Positions 1 through 12,262 are shown, counted from the first letter of the stretch. The stretch is DNA of 64,000 bases from Protonemura montana (GCA_947568835.1 OX387608.1:1104501-1168500); one strand, 5' to 3'. Numbers and translations are program-made. Notes: generated by a model not told the origin, from the sequence alone.

Positions 1-335
1 CCGATCTCCACCTGTCGCGGGTGTTGCTCTAACCAATTGAGCTACTTGGACCCCGATCTCCACCTGTCGTGGGTGTTGCTCTAACCAATTGAGCTATTTG
101 GACACATAATTTTTAAGAGGATTCCTGTGAATTTGATGAGAATGACAGATCTCCAAGGAGTAGAACCAAGAGGCTGTGAATACTCACAGTCACTCTAATT
201 CTAGTGACGCTATATCACGTCACAACCTGTCAATCTCAAGTAGCTCCAATGTTTAAATATGTAAAATCTGATTTAAATAGCAAACGCTTGCAAGGCGCGG
301 GGTGTTTTATTATTAGGAACCGTTAGGGCATCAAT
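1..335 (-). mobile_element. SINE-A (tRNA-like SINE), copy 1, two tandem heads
   Basis: Read on the minus strand, the tRNA-like head has an A-box region (TAGCTCAATTGGTTAGAGCA). It is present twice in tandem at about 1-105 with a 52-bp period. Next to it lies the element body shared with the copies near 16.4, 29.5, 35.0 and 56.2 kb, including the CAGCCTCTTGG motif and the AT-rich part with GCAAACGCTTGCAA. The left end is cut by the window edge. Recognised by internal comparison; not matched to any named family. Confidence 0.8.
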
Positions 336-415
336 ATGTATGTTTAATTGATGAGCAGGATTAGCCCGCTATTGTGTATTGTATTTAATCGATTGCAACG
401 CCTCCAACCCAACAG

Positions 416-3400
416 ACGGTGTTGCCGTTCAAAACATCCAGGCTGATCAAGGCGATCCCCTTGGATCCCGTCACTTTTACCTACCCTCCGAAATCTTACG
501 TCATCATTACGGGCTGGGGCAGGACTGAGGTAAGTGGGCAGCGAGTGGGCAGTGAGTGGGCAGTGAGTGGGCAGTGAGTGGGCAGCGAGTGGGCAGTGAG
601 TGGGCAGCGAGTGGGCAGTGAGTGGGCAGTGAGTGGGCAGTGAGTGGGCAGCGAGTGGGCAGCGAGTGGGCAGTGAGTGGGCAGTGAGTGGGCAGTGAGT
701 GGGCAGTGAGTGGGCAGTGAGTGGGCAGTGAGTGGGCAGTGAGTGGGCAGTGAGTGGGCAGTGAGTGGACAGTGAGTGGGCAGCGAGTGGGCAGTGAGTG
801 GGCAGTGAGTGGGCAGTGAGTGGGCAGTGAGTGGGCAGTGAGTGGGCAGTGAGTGGGCAGTGAGTGGGCAGTGAGTGGGCAGTGAGTGGGCAGTGAGTGG
901 GCAGCGAGTGGGCAGTGAGTGGGCAGTGAGTGGGCAGTGAGTGGGCAGTGAGTGGGCAGTGAGTGGGCAGCGAGTGGGCAGCGAGTGGGCAGTGAGTGGG
1001 CAGTGAGTGGGCAGTGAGTAGGCAGCGAGTGGGCAGTAAGTGGGCAGCGAGTGGGCAGTGAGTGGGCAGTGAGTGGGCAGTGAGTAGGCAGCGAGTGGGC
1101 AGTAAGTGGGCAGCGAGTGGGCAGCGAGTGGGCAGCGAGTGGGCAGTGAGTGGGCAGTGAGTGGGCAGTGAGTGGGCAGTGAGTGGGGAGTGAGTGGGCA
1201 GTGAGTGGGCAGCGAGTGGGCAGTGAGTGGGCAGCGAGTGGGCAGTGAGTGGGCAGTGAGTGGGCAGCGAGTGGGCAGCGAGTGGGCAGTGAGTGGGCAG
1301 CGAGTGGGCAGTGAGTGGGCAGTGAGTGGGCAGTGAGTGGGCAGTGAGTGGGCAGTGAGTGGGCAGTGAGTGGGCAGTGAGTGGGCAGTGAGTGGGCAGT
1401 GAGTGGGCAGTGAGTGGGCAGTGAGTGGGCAGCGAGTGGGCAGCGAGTGGGCAGTGGGTGGGCAGCGCTGTCCAGTCTTTCAACAGGGAAGTCAACATCA
1501 GGATGTACAGATATTCGACAGTAGGAGATTCTTACAGTGAATGCGGCACGAGGTCATGGAAGCCTGCAGTGGGTTTTGGCAAAAACAAAAGACGCTGTCA
1601 AGATGCGGTTCCAAAAACAAAAGTCGAAGAGTTTCAAATTTTGACTATCTCATAACGAAGAAAACAACAAAGAATGATTTCACTGCCAGTACTTTGTTTC
1701 GTTGCGACAATTGACAATCGGCAATCTCCTCTTCTTATTTATTTTCTAATTATTAAACAACATAGATAGGTAACAATGAATCAGAAAACAAGCTAAAGTG
1801 TGTGGTTATTGATTGTACTCAGAACCGTCTAGGGACCGGTGCCAGCAGTCAGCTTCAGAGCGCGATTGTTTCAATCTACGACCACGACAAATGCGTCGCA
1901 CATTACAAAAAGTTCGGCACCACGAGTTACGTCACGGAACGACAGGTCTGCGCTGGCGCCGACCCCAGCGGAAGAGACGCGTGCCAGGTATTGTATTACC
2001 TAAAGTGGACTCTGCCCCCATATCCCATGTCCCATGTCCTAGCCTTGCCTGGACCCTGCCCCCATGTCCCATGTCCCATGTCCCATGTCCCATGTCCCAG
2101 CCTTGCCTGGACCCTGCCCCCATGTCCCATGTCCCATGTCCTAGCCTTGCCTGGACCCTGCCCCCATGTCCCATGTCCCATGTCCTAGCCTTGCCTGGAC
2201 CCTGCCCCCATATCCCATGTCCCATGTCCTAGCCTTGCCTGGACCCTGCCCCCACGTCCCATGTCCCATGTCCCAGCCTTGCCTGGACCCTGCCCCCATG
2301 TCCCATGTCCCATGTCCCATGTCCCAGCCTTGCCTGGACCCTGCCCCCATGTCCCATGTCTCGTGTCCCAGCCTTGCCTGGACCCTGCCCCCATGTCTCA
2401 TGTCCCATGTCTCGTGTCCCATGTCCCATGTCCCAGCCTTGCATAGATCCTGCCCTCGTGTCCCATGTCCCAGCCTTGCCTGGACCCTGCCCCCATGTCC
2501 CATATCTCGTGTCCCATGTCCCGTGTCCCAGCCTTGCCTGGACCCTGCCCTCGTGTCCCATGTCCCAGCCTTGCCTGGACCCTGCCCCCATGTCCCATGT
2601 CTCGTGTCCCATGTCCCGTGTCCCAGCCTTGCCTAGACCCTGCCCTCGTGTCCCGTGTCCCAGCCTTGCCTGGACCCTGCCCTCGTGTCCCATGTCCCGT
2701 GTCCCAGCCTTGTCTGGACCCTGCCCCCATGTCCCATATCTCGTGTCCCATGTCCTAGCCTTGCCTGGACCCTGCCCCCATGTCCCATGTCCCATGTCCC
2801 ATGTCCCAGCCTTGCCTGGACCCTGCCCCCATGTCCCATGTCTCGTGTCCCAGCCTTGCCTGGACCCTGCCCCCATGTCTCATGTCCCATGTCTCGTGTC
2901 CCATGTCCCGTGTCCCAGCCTTGCCTGGACCCTGCCCCCATGTCCCATGTCCCATGTCCCATGTCCCATGTCCCAGCCTTGCCTGGACCCTGCCCTCGTG
3001 TCCCATGTCCCAGCCTTGCCTGGACCCTGCCCCCATGTCCCATGTCCCGTGTCCCAGCCTTGCCTGGACCCTGCCCTCGTGTCCCATGTCCCATGTCCTA
3101 GCCTTGCCTGGACCCTGCCCTCGTGTCTCATGTCCCATGTCCTAGCCTTGCCTGGACCCTGCCCCCATGTCCCATGTCCCGTGTCCCAGCCTTGCCTGGA
3201 CCCTGCCCCCATGTCCCATGTCCCATGTCCCAGCCTTGCCTGGACCCTGCCCCCATGTCCCATGTCTCATGTCCTAGCCTTGCCTGGACCCAGCCCTCAT
3301 GTCCCATGTCCCGTGTCCCAGCCTTGCCTGGACCCTGCCCCCATGTCCCATGTCCCATGTCCCAGCCTTGCCTGGACCCTGCCCTCGTGTCCCATGTCCT

Positions 3401-4827
3401 AGCCTTGCCTGGACCCTGCCCCCATGTCCCATGTCCCAGCCTTGCCTGGACCCTGCCCTCGTGTCCCATGTCCCAGCCTTGCCTGGACCCTGCCCTCGTG
3501 TCCCATGTCCCATGTCCTAGCCTTGCCTGGACCCTGCCCTCGTGTCCCATGTCCCATGTCCTAGCCTTGCCTGGACCCTGCCCCCATGTCCCATGTCCCA
3601 GCCTTGCCTGGACCCTGCCCTCGTGTCCCATGTCCCATGTCCTAGCCTTGCCTGGACCCTGCCCTCGTGTCCCATGTCCCATGTCCTAGCCTTGCCTGGA
3701 CCCTGCCCCCATGTCCCATGTCCCAGCCTTGCCTGGACCCTGCCCTCGTGTCCCATGTCCCATGCCCTAGCCTTGCCTGGACCCTGCCCTCGTGTCCCAT
3801 GTCCCAGCCTTGCCTGGACCCTGCCCTCGTGTCCCATGTCCCATGTCCTAGCCTTGCCTGGACCCTGCCCTCGTGTCCCATGTCCCATGTCCTAGCCTTG
3901 CCTGGACCCTGCCCCCATGTCCCATGTCCCGTGTCCCAGCCTTGCCTGGACCTTGCCCCCATGTCCTATGTCCCGTGTCCCAGCCTTGCCTGGACCCTGC
4001 CCTCGTGTCCCATGTCCCATGTCCTAGCCTTGCCTGGACCCTGCCCTCGTGTCCCATGTCCCATGTCCTAGCCTTGCCTGGACCCTGCCCTCGTGTCCCA
4101 TGTCCCATGTCCTAGCCTTGCCTGGACCCTGCCCCCATGTCCCATGTCCCGTGTCCCAGCCTTGCCTGGACCTTGCCCCCATGTCCTATGTCCCGTGTCC
4201 CAGCCTTGCCTGGACCCTGCCCCCATGTCCCATGTCCCGTGTTCCAGCCTTGCCTGGACCTTGCCCCCATGTCCTATGTCCCGTGTCCCAGCCTTGCCTG
4301 GACCCTGCCCTCGTGTCCCATGTCCCATGTCCTAGCCTTGCCTGGACCCTGCCCCCATGTCCCATGTCCCGTGTCCCAGCCTTGCCTGGACCTTGCCCCC
4401 ATGTCCTATGTCCCGTGTCCCAGCCTTGCCTGGACCCTGCCCTCGTGTCCCATGTCCCATGTCCCAGCCTTGCCTGGACCCTGCCCTCGTGTCCCATGTC
4501 CCATGTCCCAGCCTTGCCTGGACCCTGCCCTCGTGTCCCATGTCCCATGTCCCAGCCTTGCCTGGACCCTGCCCTCGTGTCCCATGTCCCAGCCTTGCCT
4601 GGACCCTGCCCTCGTGTCCCATGTCCCAGCCTTGTCTGGAGGTCGTGGGTTAGGCTGATGTACAATACAATGTTCCTCAGGGCGACTCTGGAGGTCCGAT
4701 GGCATACAACGGCCGACTGGTGGGCGTGGTCTCTTGGGGCATTGGCTGCGGTGACAAGCGTTTCCCCGGTATTTACACCAGCGTCGCCCTCATGCGAGGA
4801 TGGATCCGCAACACCACGGGCATTTAA
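416..4827 (+). CDS. Trypsin-like serine protease (S1 family), 3' three exons
   Basis: Three exons join in phase 0: 416-529, 1823-1987 and 4681-4827 (stop TAA). The first ends in [10 protein letters not shown]. The second carries the conserved stretch ending in GRDACQ. The third opens with GDSGGP, which holds the catalytic serine, and continues with VVSWGIGCG and PGIYTSV to the end of an S1 domain. The residue six before the catalytic serine is Asp (D in DACQGDSGG), and the SWG plus later Gly positions are small, as in enzymes that cleave after Lys or Arg. The exons with the catalytic His and Asp and any signal peptide are not in the window, so the gene is 5'-partial. Both introns are filled by minisatellites. 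The 5' limit of the first exon rests on one AG (CCCAACAG) and is less certain than the other joins. The enzyme is presumably secreted (digestive or processing), by family knowledge only. Confidence 0.9.
530..1470 (+). repeat. 11-bp minisatellite in protease intron, starting at the splice donor
   Basis: About 85 copies of an 11-bp unit (GTGAGTGGGCA, with GCGAGTGGGCA and a few other variants). The array begins at the intron's own donor, GTAAGTGGGCA, at 530. On the minus strand it produces a meaningless 384-residue frame with an 11-residue period. Confidence 0.95.
2000..4640 (+). repeat. Composite GC-rich minisatellite in the second protease intron
   Basis: About 2.6 kb built from a core beginning AGCCTTGCCTGGACCCTGCC followed by a variable number (one to five) of 7-bp CATGTCC or CGTGTCC blocks. 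Unit length therefore drifts around 36-50 bp. All six frames are open for long distances because the unit lacks stops; none is a gene. Confidence 0.95.
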
Positions 4828-5518
4828 TGCGGCTCTCGAGGGCTCAGGCGCAGTGGCCGGAATGGACCAATGGCGAACAATTTGGAGATATTTACGAAAA
4901 TTAAAAACTAGCCGATTAAAATTAAAAATTTCGATACGCCATGTGGTATCACAAAATTGAAATTAATTAAAACCGATCTTTATATAACAACATCACTCCA
5001 TGGGTGCAACCAACTCGTTTCTTGTTAATTTATTATAATATCTTATAAGTGCACAAAAATATCACTGTGTCAAGGTATAAATATTTATTAACTTCAATCT
5101 AAATCTTGTTTGCTCCTGAATAATTTTGAGCTTATGTTAGCTGCATTCTCTCTGAGACTTGGATCCAGTTGATTCCATTCCCTTATGATGCTGGCCAGGA
5201 AGTAGTTTCTGTCAACCTCTATTTTGTCTCCCTTCTCCCTCAGTCTTTGGCCATGCCTTACATTAAGAGTTCCCTCAATGCTATTCCTTATTTCATTCCA
5301 GCCTTCATTGTGCCTATTTTGTTACACATATTAAGGAATCAGAAGCGAATTATCTCGAATGCAAGATAAGACATGTAATATATATTTGATAACTACTAAA
5401 TACAAAGAGTCTGATAAAGAGATGTGAGGTGAAAGGTAGGTACGGTGATAAGATAAGTTTTATGAGGAAGTGTTAGTGAATCTAGACATCAATATCAAGT
5501 TTGGCCGAGGTCCTAGCG
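4828..5518. other. Intergenic, AT-rich
   Basis: Holds the protease 3' untranslated region and the putative TRPA promoter side. No convincing coding exon, RNA gene or repeat was seen. A short open frame at 5169-5369 has no other support. Confidence 0.5.
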
Positions 5519-8500
5519 ATGTGGTCTTGTGACGGATCTGGAGATGAAGAAAGCGAACCGTTCCTCGTGAATTTCTTCAATGAGGACGAAACTAGAGGAA
5601 CGTCGAGTCCTCGTGGGACACAGTCAAGTATCGAACCTGGAGCTGGCAGCCAACAGGTGGGGTCTGGACCAGTTGACAACGCGCAGATGACGCTGACTGT
5701 TGTAGAAAGGTGATCAACAATTGTTTGTCTGGGTTTGATTAGATGTCGGTGCACCAAGTGTGTGCTTGAAAAGTCATTTCATGTCAATTCTTGTGTTAAT
5801 TATTTTAAATTAAGTGTGACATTACACTGGGTAATTTCGAAGAGTGGTGCAGTCGTAATGTACCTCTGCTTCTATCGAATAATATTATTTCTAGAAATGT
5901 TTAATAAGCTTGAATTAATTGTTCCATCGTGAAGTTAAATTAGTTTTATCAATTTCGAGTTAGAAACTATAATAAACTAGGGATGGAGAAAAAAATCGAT
6001 GTATCGATATATGGTTTGGTGAAGTGGTTCAGAGCCGTGAGTGAGTGAATGTTGTGGTGAGTCAAGGACTTGCTCTGTTGAGATTCACTAAAAAGGACGT
6101 AAAAAGACCTTTTACGACCACAAGTCGATTACAACAGAGCAAGTCCGTCACTCGCCACAACATATCGATATATATATATGATATTGCCTGTTATCTATTT
6201 TCTGCAATTAATCTGAAAATTATAATATGATAATTCATTGATATGGACATCAATATCAGAGCAGTTAAGTGTTTGGAAATATCGATATTTCAATATAGGT
6301 ACCGATATGATATTATCAAGTTGCTCCAGCCCTATAATAAACCTTGACTGAAGTCAGGTGTGTAGGTAACTTCATGATCCCCCTTCAGGGGATCTCTTAT
6401 CCCACCCCCGCGAAAGCTGGAATATGTGTGTCCGGATAGCTCTGTTGGTAGAGCACCCGACCGGAAATTGAGAGGTCCCGGGTTCGGTTGCACATATTTC
6501 CAGTCTAGCTTCCTTTCCTTCATGAACAATGTTTAAGTTTTTAGGCGTATCCCTGCTACTAGTTGGATTCTCCCATAACTCCCTGCCTGCTAGTAAGTTG
6601 AAAGAGTTCCCTGTCCAGCTCGGAGCACCGTGACGATGGCTTGGTGTCCGCGGAGGAGGAGATTCCTCTCAGCGCCGGACAGAAGCAGCTTCACGTAGCT
6701 GTACGCGAGAGAGATCTGAACCAGCTGCAGGTCAGTATTGTGGTCGTAATATTGTTACGACCAGAATTTAGACTGTTGCTTATGCTAGGCTGAAAGATCT
6801 CGCTTGGCAATGTGAGAGGTCGTAACTTGCCGGGATGTAATTTAGATTCTACTTTGAAAGAAAGTAATACAATAATGCGCTTACCAAAACTGTAGTTCAC
6901 CATAAGAACCGTTCAAACCGGGAGCTGGTTCCTCTCTGCCACACTTTCTAACCACATGAATACAGCTGCATGCGGCAGTTCACATAAGCACCAACTGCAA
7001 ACATGCAACAATATTCTTATCAAAATGTATTCACAGTGACCATAAGTGGGCACTTTCCTGACAGAGTTGTCAAAAATGCACAGAGCAGGTAAGAACAATT
7101 AGTTGGTCAATGTAGGCATGAAACATCAATCCAGGGACCTGTAATGCTGGACCTTTCTTAATTATTTGTCTTGGACGGATTTGGTAGAATTATAAAAATG
7201 TAGCTCTCGAATTCAAAAGAAGATCTTAGGTAGAGCTAAAGACGTCCCTGCGTTGTAGCTTCTACTGGAATCGCCCCACGACGTGGACGCCGTCGACAGC
7301 AGCGGCAAATCAGCGTTGTTTTTTGCTGTCGACTGCAAGTGGGATGATGGTGTTCGGCTCCTGATCAACGCTCGGGCCGACGTTCGAACTCGCTACGTCC
7401 GCGCTAACGACAAGACGGTGCTGCAAATGGCGGTCAAGGGCGACAACGCCGACATTACGAAACTCATCGTCGATGCCGCCGGGAAGTACGAAGTGTACGC
7501 AGAGGTAAATCCAGGCTTTAAAGTTTATTGTAGCAAATTTTTAGTCACCAATTTTAAGGTTTTTATTAATTATAAGGAACACTAATAACATCTTAAAAAT
7601 TGGTGGCCAATAAATAATTTGAAAAAATGCTTATCAATTAAATCAATATTTATTTGGTAAAACATGAACCAGAATGATAAGACTAATTCGCTGCTATACA
7701 AAGCGCTGTCTTGACACGGGCCCTGTTTAGCAAGGCTAATAGCGTCGGTAAATGAGTGAATGATGATCTGGCTTAACGTCCCTTCCGAAGGACGGTACAA
7801 CGCGAACAACAGCATTCCTCCACAAATCTATGCTGTCAAGAGGTTGATAAGCAAGGCGAGTGAAGTTGCTGTACTAACTTTCATCCCTCCAACCTCTCTC
7901 CCGAACAGAACTGGTCATGTGTATGATGGTCACCCATCCAATACCTGACTCAGCGCAGTGTTGCTTAACTTGCATCGCTCCAACCTCTCTCCCGAACAGA
8001 ACTGGCCATGTGTATGATGGTCACCCATCCAATACCTGACTGAGCGCAGTGTTGCTTAACTTTCATCCCTCCAACCTCTCTCCCGAACAGAACTGTCATG
8101 TGTATGATGGTCACCCATCCAATACCTGACCCAGCGCAGTGTTGCTTAACATTCATCCCTCCAACCTCTATCCCGAACAGAACTGGTCATGTGTATGATG
8201 GTCACCCATCCAATACCTGACTCAGCGCAGTGTTGCTTAACTTGCATCGCTCCAACCTCTCTCCCGAACAGAACTGGCCATGTGTATGATGGTCACCCAT
8301 CCAATACCTGACTGAGCGCAGTGTTGCTTAACTTTCATCCCTCCAACCTCTCTCCCGAACAGAACTGTCATGTGTATGATGGTCACCCATCCAATACCTG
8401 ACCCAGCGCAGTGTTGCTTAACTTTCATCCCTCCAACCTCTATCCCGAACAGAACTGGTCATGTGTATGATGGTCACCCATCCAATACCTGACTGAGCGC

Positions 8501-10989
8501 AGTGTTGCTTAACTTTCATCCCTCCAACCTCTCTCCCGAACAGAACTGGTCATATGTATGATGGCCACCCATCCAATACCTGACCCAGCGCAGTGTTGCT
8601 TAACTTTCATCCCTCCAACCTCTCTCCCGAACAGAACTGGTCATGTGTATGATGGTCACCCATCCAATACCTGACTCAGCGTAGTGTTGCTTAACTTTCA
8701 TCCCTCCAACCTCTCTCCCAAACAGAACTGGTCATGTGTATGATGGCCACCCATCCAATACCTGACCCAGCGCAGTGTTGCTTAACTTTCATCCCTCCAA
8801 CCTCTCTCCCTAACAGAAGTGGTCATGTGTATGATGGTCACCCATCCAATACCTGACCCAGCGCGCGTACTTCCGATATTGCACGGGGACCGGTGTTTCC
8901 AACACACCTGTTCTTGAACTTAAGGTCAATTGGCTAAGTATTTAAGTGACAAGGTAACTCTAAGAATAATACACAACGATAATTTTGCTTTCTCTAGATC
9001 GTCAACGTCCTCAACAACGACGGCATGTCACCACTATTTGTGGCTATCACGAGAGGCAACGTAGAAATCGTCAAGACTCTGCTTGCCGCTGGTGCTGATG
9101 TCACGTTGCTGGACAACAAAAAGCGCAACGTCGCTCACATGATCAATAAGAACTCAAAGCAAATCCTGAATCTTATCAGTGAACATCACGCTGACAAATT
9201 GAAGACACTGGTTGGTCAACGTTCCGGCGACCAGCGTCAAACCACACCCCTGCATTCGGCAATCTTGCGTGGCGATATACAAGCCGTACAATTCCTTCAC
9301 ACCAAGTTTCCTGAATCGCTGAACGACGTGGCGTATATTTCCGACGATAGTAACTCCTGTGTCGAAGCAAATGTTCTCCATCTTGTTTCGCAAAGCGCCA
9401 GATCTGACGTTTTGAAGCACTTTGTCACGGCTCTCAGCGAGAAAACTTCAGACTTTCAAGCGCAGATCGACGGGATCACGGACAAAGGTTACACGCCGCT
9501 GCATTTCGCTTTGGTGCGACGACAGGTCGACTTTGCGATGGCGTTGATTAGTGCGGGCGCTGACTTGTCCGCCGAATTTGAGGACAAAAACGGCGAGACG
9601 CGGTCGGCGATAGACGTTTTCATACATCAGGTGCCGGCTTCGGTCGAAAAGCTGACGAAGATTTTCGACGAGTCTGTCGAAAGGACTAAGAGAAAGACGA
9701 CGGTGACCGTAGATTATGAAGTCTTGTGGTCAGGTGAGGGCACGGACAACAGTTTCAAAGTGCTGGCTGCCCTACAAGAGACCGGCGATAAGTTGGGTCA
9801 AGAAGCGTTATTCGAACATCCATTGGTGGAGAGTTACTTGCATTTACATTGGAAACAAATACAAGGCCCGTACACAGTTCTTGTCGTCATCAACATCATG
9901 TTTTCTATCTCTTTAAGCCTCCTGATTCTTTTCAACTTGCTTTCCATTCAACTCGGTGCTGAGATAGTCAAGTGGCCAATGATTTTTTTCGGCTTTCTTC
10001 TTGCCATTCACGAGCTGGAATGCATTGGAAAGAAGCAACCGTTGAAATACCGAGCCGAGTTTCTTATGAAATGCGTCTGTTACATTTTAGCCGGATGTAT
10101 CTTCTTCCCTTCACTTCCCCAGGAGTTATCTGCTTTCGCCGTTCTGCTATCGTGGTTTGAGTTGCTTTTACTGATATCACGCATCCCAAACACTGGCTAC
10201 TACATGCTCTTCTTCATCGAAATTGCCATAAAATACCTGAAACTTCTCGCGTCTTTCTTCTTCCTGATCATCGGCTTTGTAATCGCCTTCATGGTGATAT
10301 CCAGACTTGCACCGCCCTTTGACAAGATAATTCCCTCGACAATGAAGACCGTTGTCATGATGGCTGGAGAGTTTGATTACGAAAACATGGCCCGTGCCTT
10401 GATGAAGCCCGGCGTGAATCAGCCCATCGCATCGCAGATCGCTGCCACCGTTGTCTTCGCGTTGTTCGTAGTCTTCATCGGATTGGTGCTCAACAACTTG
10501 TTCGTCGCCGTTGCCGTCATCGACGTGTCCAAGCTTCGGGTCATCAGCAAGCGGACGGGTTTTCTTGCGGTTTACAGCAAGTTTTTGCTAGCACGACGCT
10601 GCAAGCTTTATCCTTCGGGCGTGATGCTGATGCAGTTCAGGTTTCTTTGTGCCGTTGTTCGCTTGTTTAACCGGAAACTGGTCGAACATTGGGAGACGTT
10701 TCGAAACATCGAAAGGAAATACGATATCGGTGTGTTACTGGAGACCAGAACGCTGAAGTTTCCGAGAGAGTTGAACACGGCAATTATTTCCAGAGGTTAC
10801 AAGAGCAGGGAGGATTTTAAAAACAAGTGTCGAGAGGAAAAGGAAGCCGCTGATAATAAAAAGACGCGGGCACAAGATAGAAATCAGTTGCTTGAAGCAA
10901 TCAACAAGATCAACTCGGAGATAACTGGTTTGAAGCAGTCGCTTTCAGAAGCATTCAATTCAAGACGTCAAGATGTCAACGATCTGTGA
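5519..10989 (+). CDS. TRPA-family ankyrin-repeat cation channel (painless/pyrexia-like)
   Basis: Four exons with matching phases: 5519-5709, 6619-6730, 7259-7504 and 8998-10989, giving 846 residues. The N-terminus is acidic and low-complexity. Residues about 155-400 hold ankyrin repeats (for example TPLHFALVRRQVDFAMALI). Six hydrophobic segments follow at about 475-497, 505-522, 537-554, 561-582, 590-620 and 662-692. The pore loop between the last two reads MMAGEFDYEN, like the Gly-Glu filter of TRPA channels. A lysine/glutamate-rich helical tail ends the protein. Insect members sense noxious heat, chemicals or touch at the plasma membrane of sensory neurons; the ligand here is unknown. Total length is close to painless-type proteins. 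The first exon is the weakest: its ATG is the first in frame after a stop and its donor (GTGATC) is non-ideal, but the phase fits. Intron 1 carries a hairpin and a tRNA-like SINE; intron 3 a 5S-like array. Confidence 0.9.
6051..6161. repeat. Inverted repeat (hairpin) in TRPA intron 1
   Basis: Two 30-base arms at 6051-6080 and 6132-6161 are reverse complements with three or four mismatches (both contain GGACTTGCTCTGTTG when read in the same sense). A smaller palindrome (CGTAAAAAGACCTTTTACG) sits in the loop. Outside both arms lie CGATATAT tracts. Looks like a short foldback insertion. Confidence 0.85.
6412..6525 (+). mobile_element. tRNA-like SINE head, second family (SINE-B)
   Basis: A tRNA-like stretch with A box TAGCTCTGTTGGTAGAGCA and B box GGGTTCGGTTGC spaced as in tRNA genes. 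It is flanked by inverted copies of CTGGAATATGTG. The T arm is imperfect, so this is a pseudo-tRNA or SINE, not a functional tRNA gene. Confidence 0.6.
7680..8920 (-). mobile_element. 5S rRNA-like SINE with about ten tandem heads (TRPA intron 3)
   Basis: On the minus strand each 91-bp monomer contains AAGTTAAGCAACACTGCGC and TATTGGATGGGTGACC, matching the A-box and C-box regions of the 5S rRNA internal promoter. About ten monomers run head to tail. At the left end is the shared body/tail (GGGACGTTAAGCC, GACGCTATTAG); at the right end the 5S-like leader (ACACCGGTCC). A three-monomer block is duplicated with a 272-bp shift (7970 versus 8242). Confidence 0.85.
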
Positions 10990-11247
10990 GTGAACGACGG
11001 AGATAACTGGTTTGAAGCAGTCGCTTTCAGAAGCTTTCAATTCAAGACGTCAAGATGTCAACGATCTGTGAGTGAACGACGGAGATAACTGGTTTGAAGC
11101 AGTCGCTTTCAGAAGCTTTCAATTCAAGACGTCAAGATGTCAACGATCTGTGAGTGAACGACGGGGATAACTGGTTTGAAGCAGTCGCTTTCAGAAGCAT
11201 TCAATTCAAGACGTCAAGATGTCAACGATCTGTGAGTGAACGACGGA
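10919..11247 (+). repeat. 82-bp tandem repeat made from the end of the TRPA coding exon
   Basis: Four head-to-tail copies start at 10919, 11001, 11083 and 11165. The first is the last 71 bp of TRPA coding sequence, including the TGA, plus the first bases of the 3' untranslated region. The later copies lie wholly in the untranslated region and are nearly identical. Confidence 0.95.
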
Positions 11248-11587
11248 GCAAACAGCTGTTGATACTATGCTATCATAAGTTTTTAGATGAGAACTTTTGG
11301 TTAATCCATTCTGTACCAACTTATTTGCATTTATAAAACAACTAGGCATTTTATTACTATTTAATGTTCATCGGAAATTGAAGTCTGGAATGTCAAAGAC
11401 ATTTAATTTGTTGGAATATTTAAAAAAAAACTGTAACAAAATTGTATTGAAACTTAATTAAATTACCTTGACACCTGTAAATAAGTTATTTTACTATTTT
11501 TTATCATTAAATATGCCAGATTTATCATTTTTATATTTCAATTCCCGCTTAACGATTGGCAAGGTGGCTTACCCCTCATTAGCACGG

Positions 11588-12262
11588 TTAAGTGTGCAGG
11601 TTCTAGGTAGAGACAGAACGTTAATGTTAAACCGTTTAGTGTGCAGGTTCTAGGTAGAGACAGAACGTTAATGTTAAACCGTTTAGTGTGCAGGTTCTAG
11701 GTAGAGGCAGAACGTTAATGTTAAACCGTTGAGTGTGCAGGTTCTAGGAAGAGACAGAACGTTAATGTTAAACCGTTGAGTGTGCAGGTTCTAGGTAGAG
11801 ACAGAACGTTAATGTTAAACCGTTGAGTGTGCAGGTTATAGGTAGACACAGAACATTAATGCTAAACCGTTGAGTGTGCAGGTTCTAGGTAGAGACAGAA
11901 CGTTAATGTTAAACCGTTGAGTGTGCAGGTTCTAGGTAGAGACAGAACATTAATGCTAAACCGTTGAGTGTGCAGGTTCTAGGTAGAGACAGAAAGTTAA
12001 TGTTAAACCGTTGAGTGTGCAGGTTCTAGGTAGAGACAGAACGTTAATGCTTAACCGTTGAGTGTGCAGGTTCTAGGTAGAGACTGAACATTAATGCTAA
12101 ACCGTTGAGTGTGCAGGTTCTAGGTAGAGACAGAACATTAATGCTAAACTGTTGAGTGTGCAGGTTCTAGGTAGAGACAGAACGTTAATGTTAAACCGTT
12201 GAGTGTGCAGGTTCTAGGTAGAGACAGACCATTAATGCTAAACCGTTGAGTGTGCAGGTTCT
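11588..12262 (+). repeat. 47-bp minisatellite downstream of TRPA
   Basis: About 14 copies of a 47-bp unit containing GTGTGCAGGTTCTAGGTAGA and GTTAATGTTAAACCG. No coding content. The interval 11248-11587 before it is AT-rich and empty. Confidence 0.95.

Noticed and set aside
344-1498. 384-residue minus-strand frame
   Set aside because: Periodic product of the 11-bp minisatellite inside an intron of a gene on the other strand.
2003-4640. Many overlapping proline/cysteine-rich or glycine-rich frames
   Set aside because: All six frames of one minisatellite; no frame is favoured and the region lies between two protease exons.
7680-8920. A 5S rRNA gene cluster
   Set aside because: Only the internal promoter portion resembles 5S; the 3' half is replaced by unrelated sequence and the rest of the element is SINE-like.
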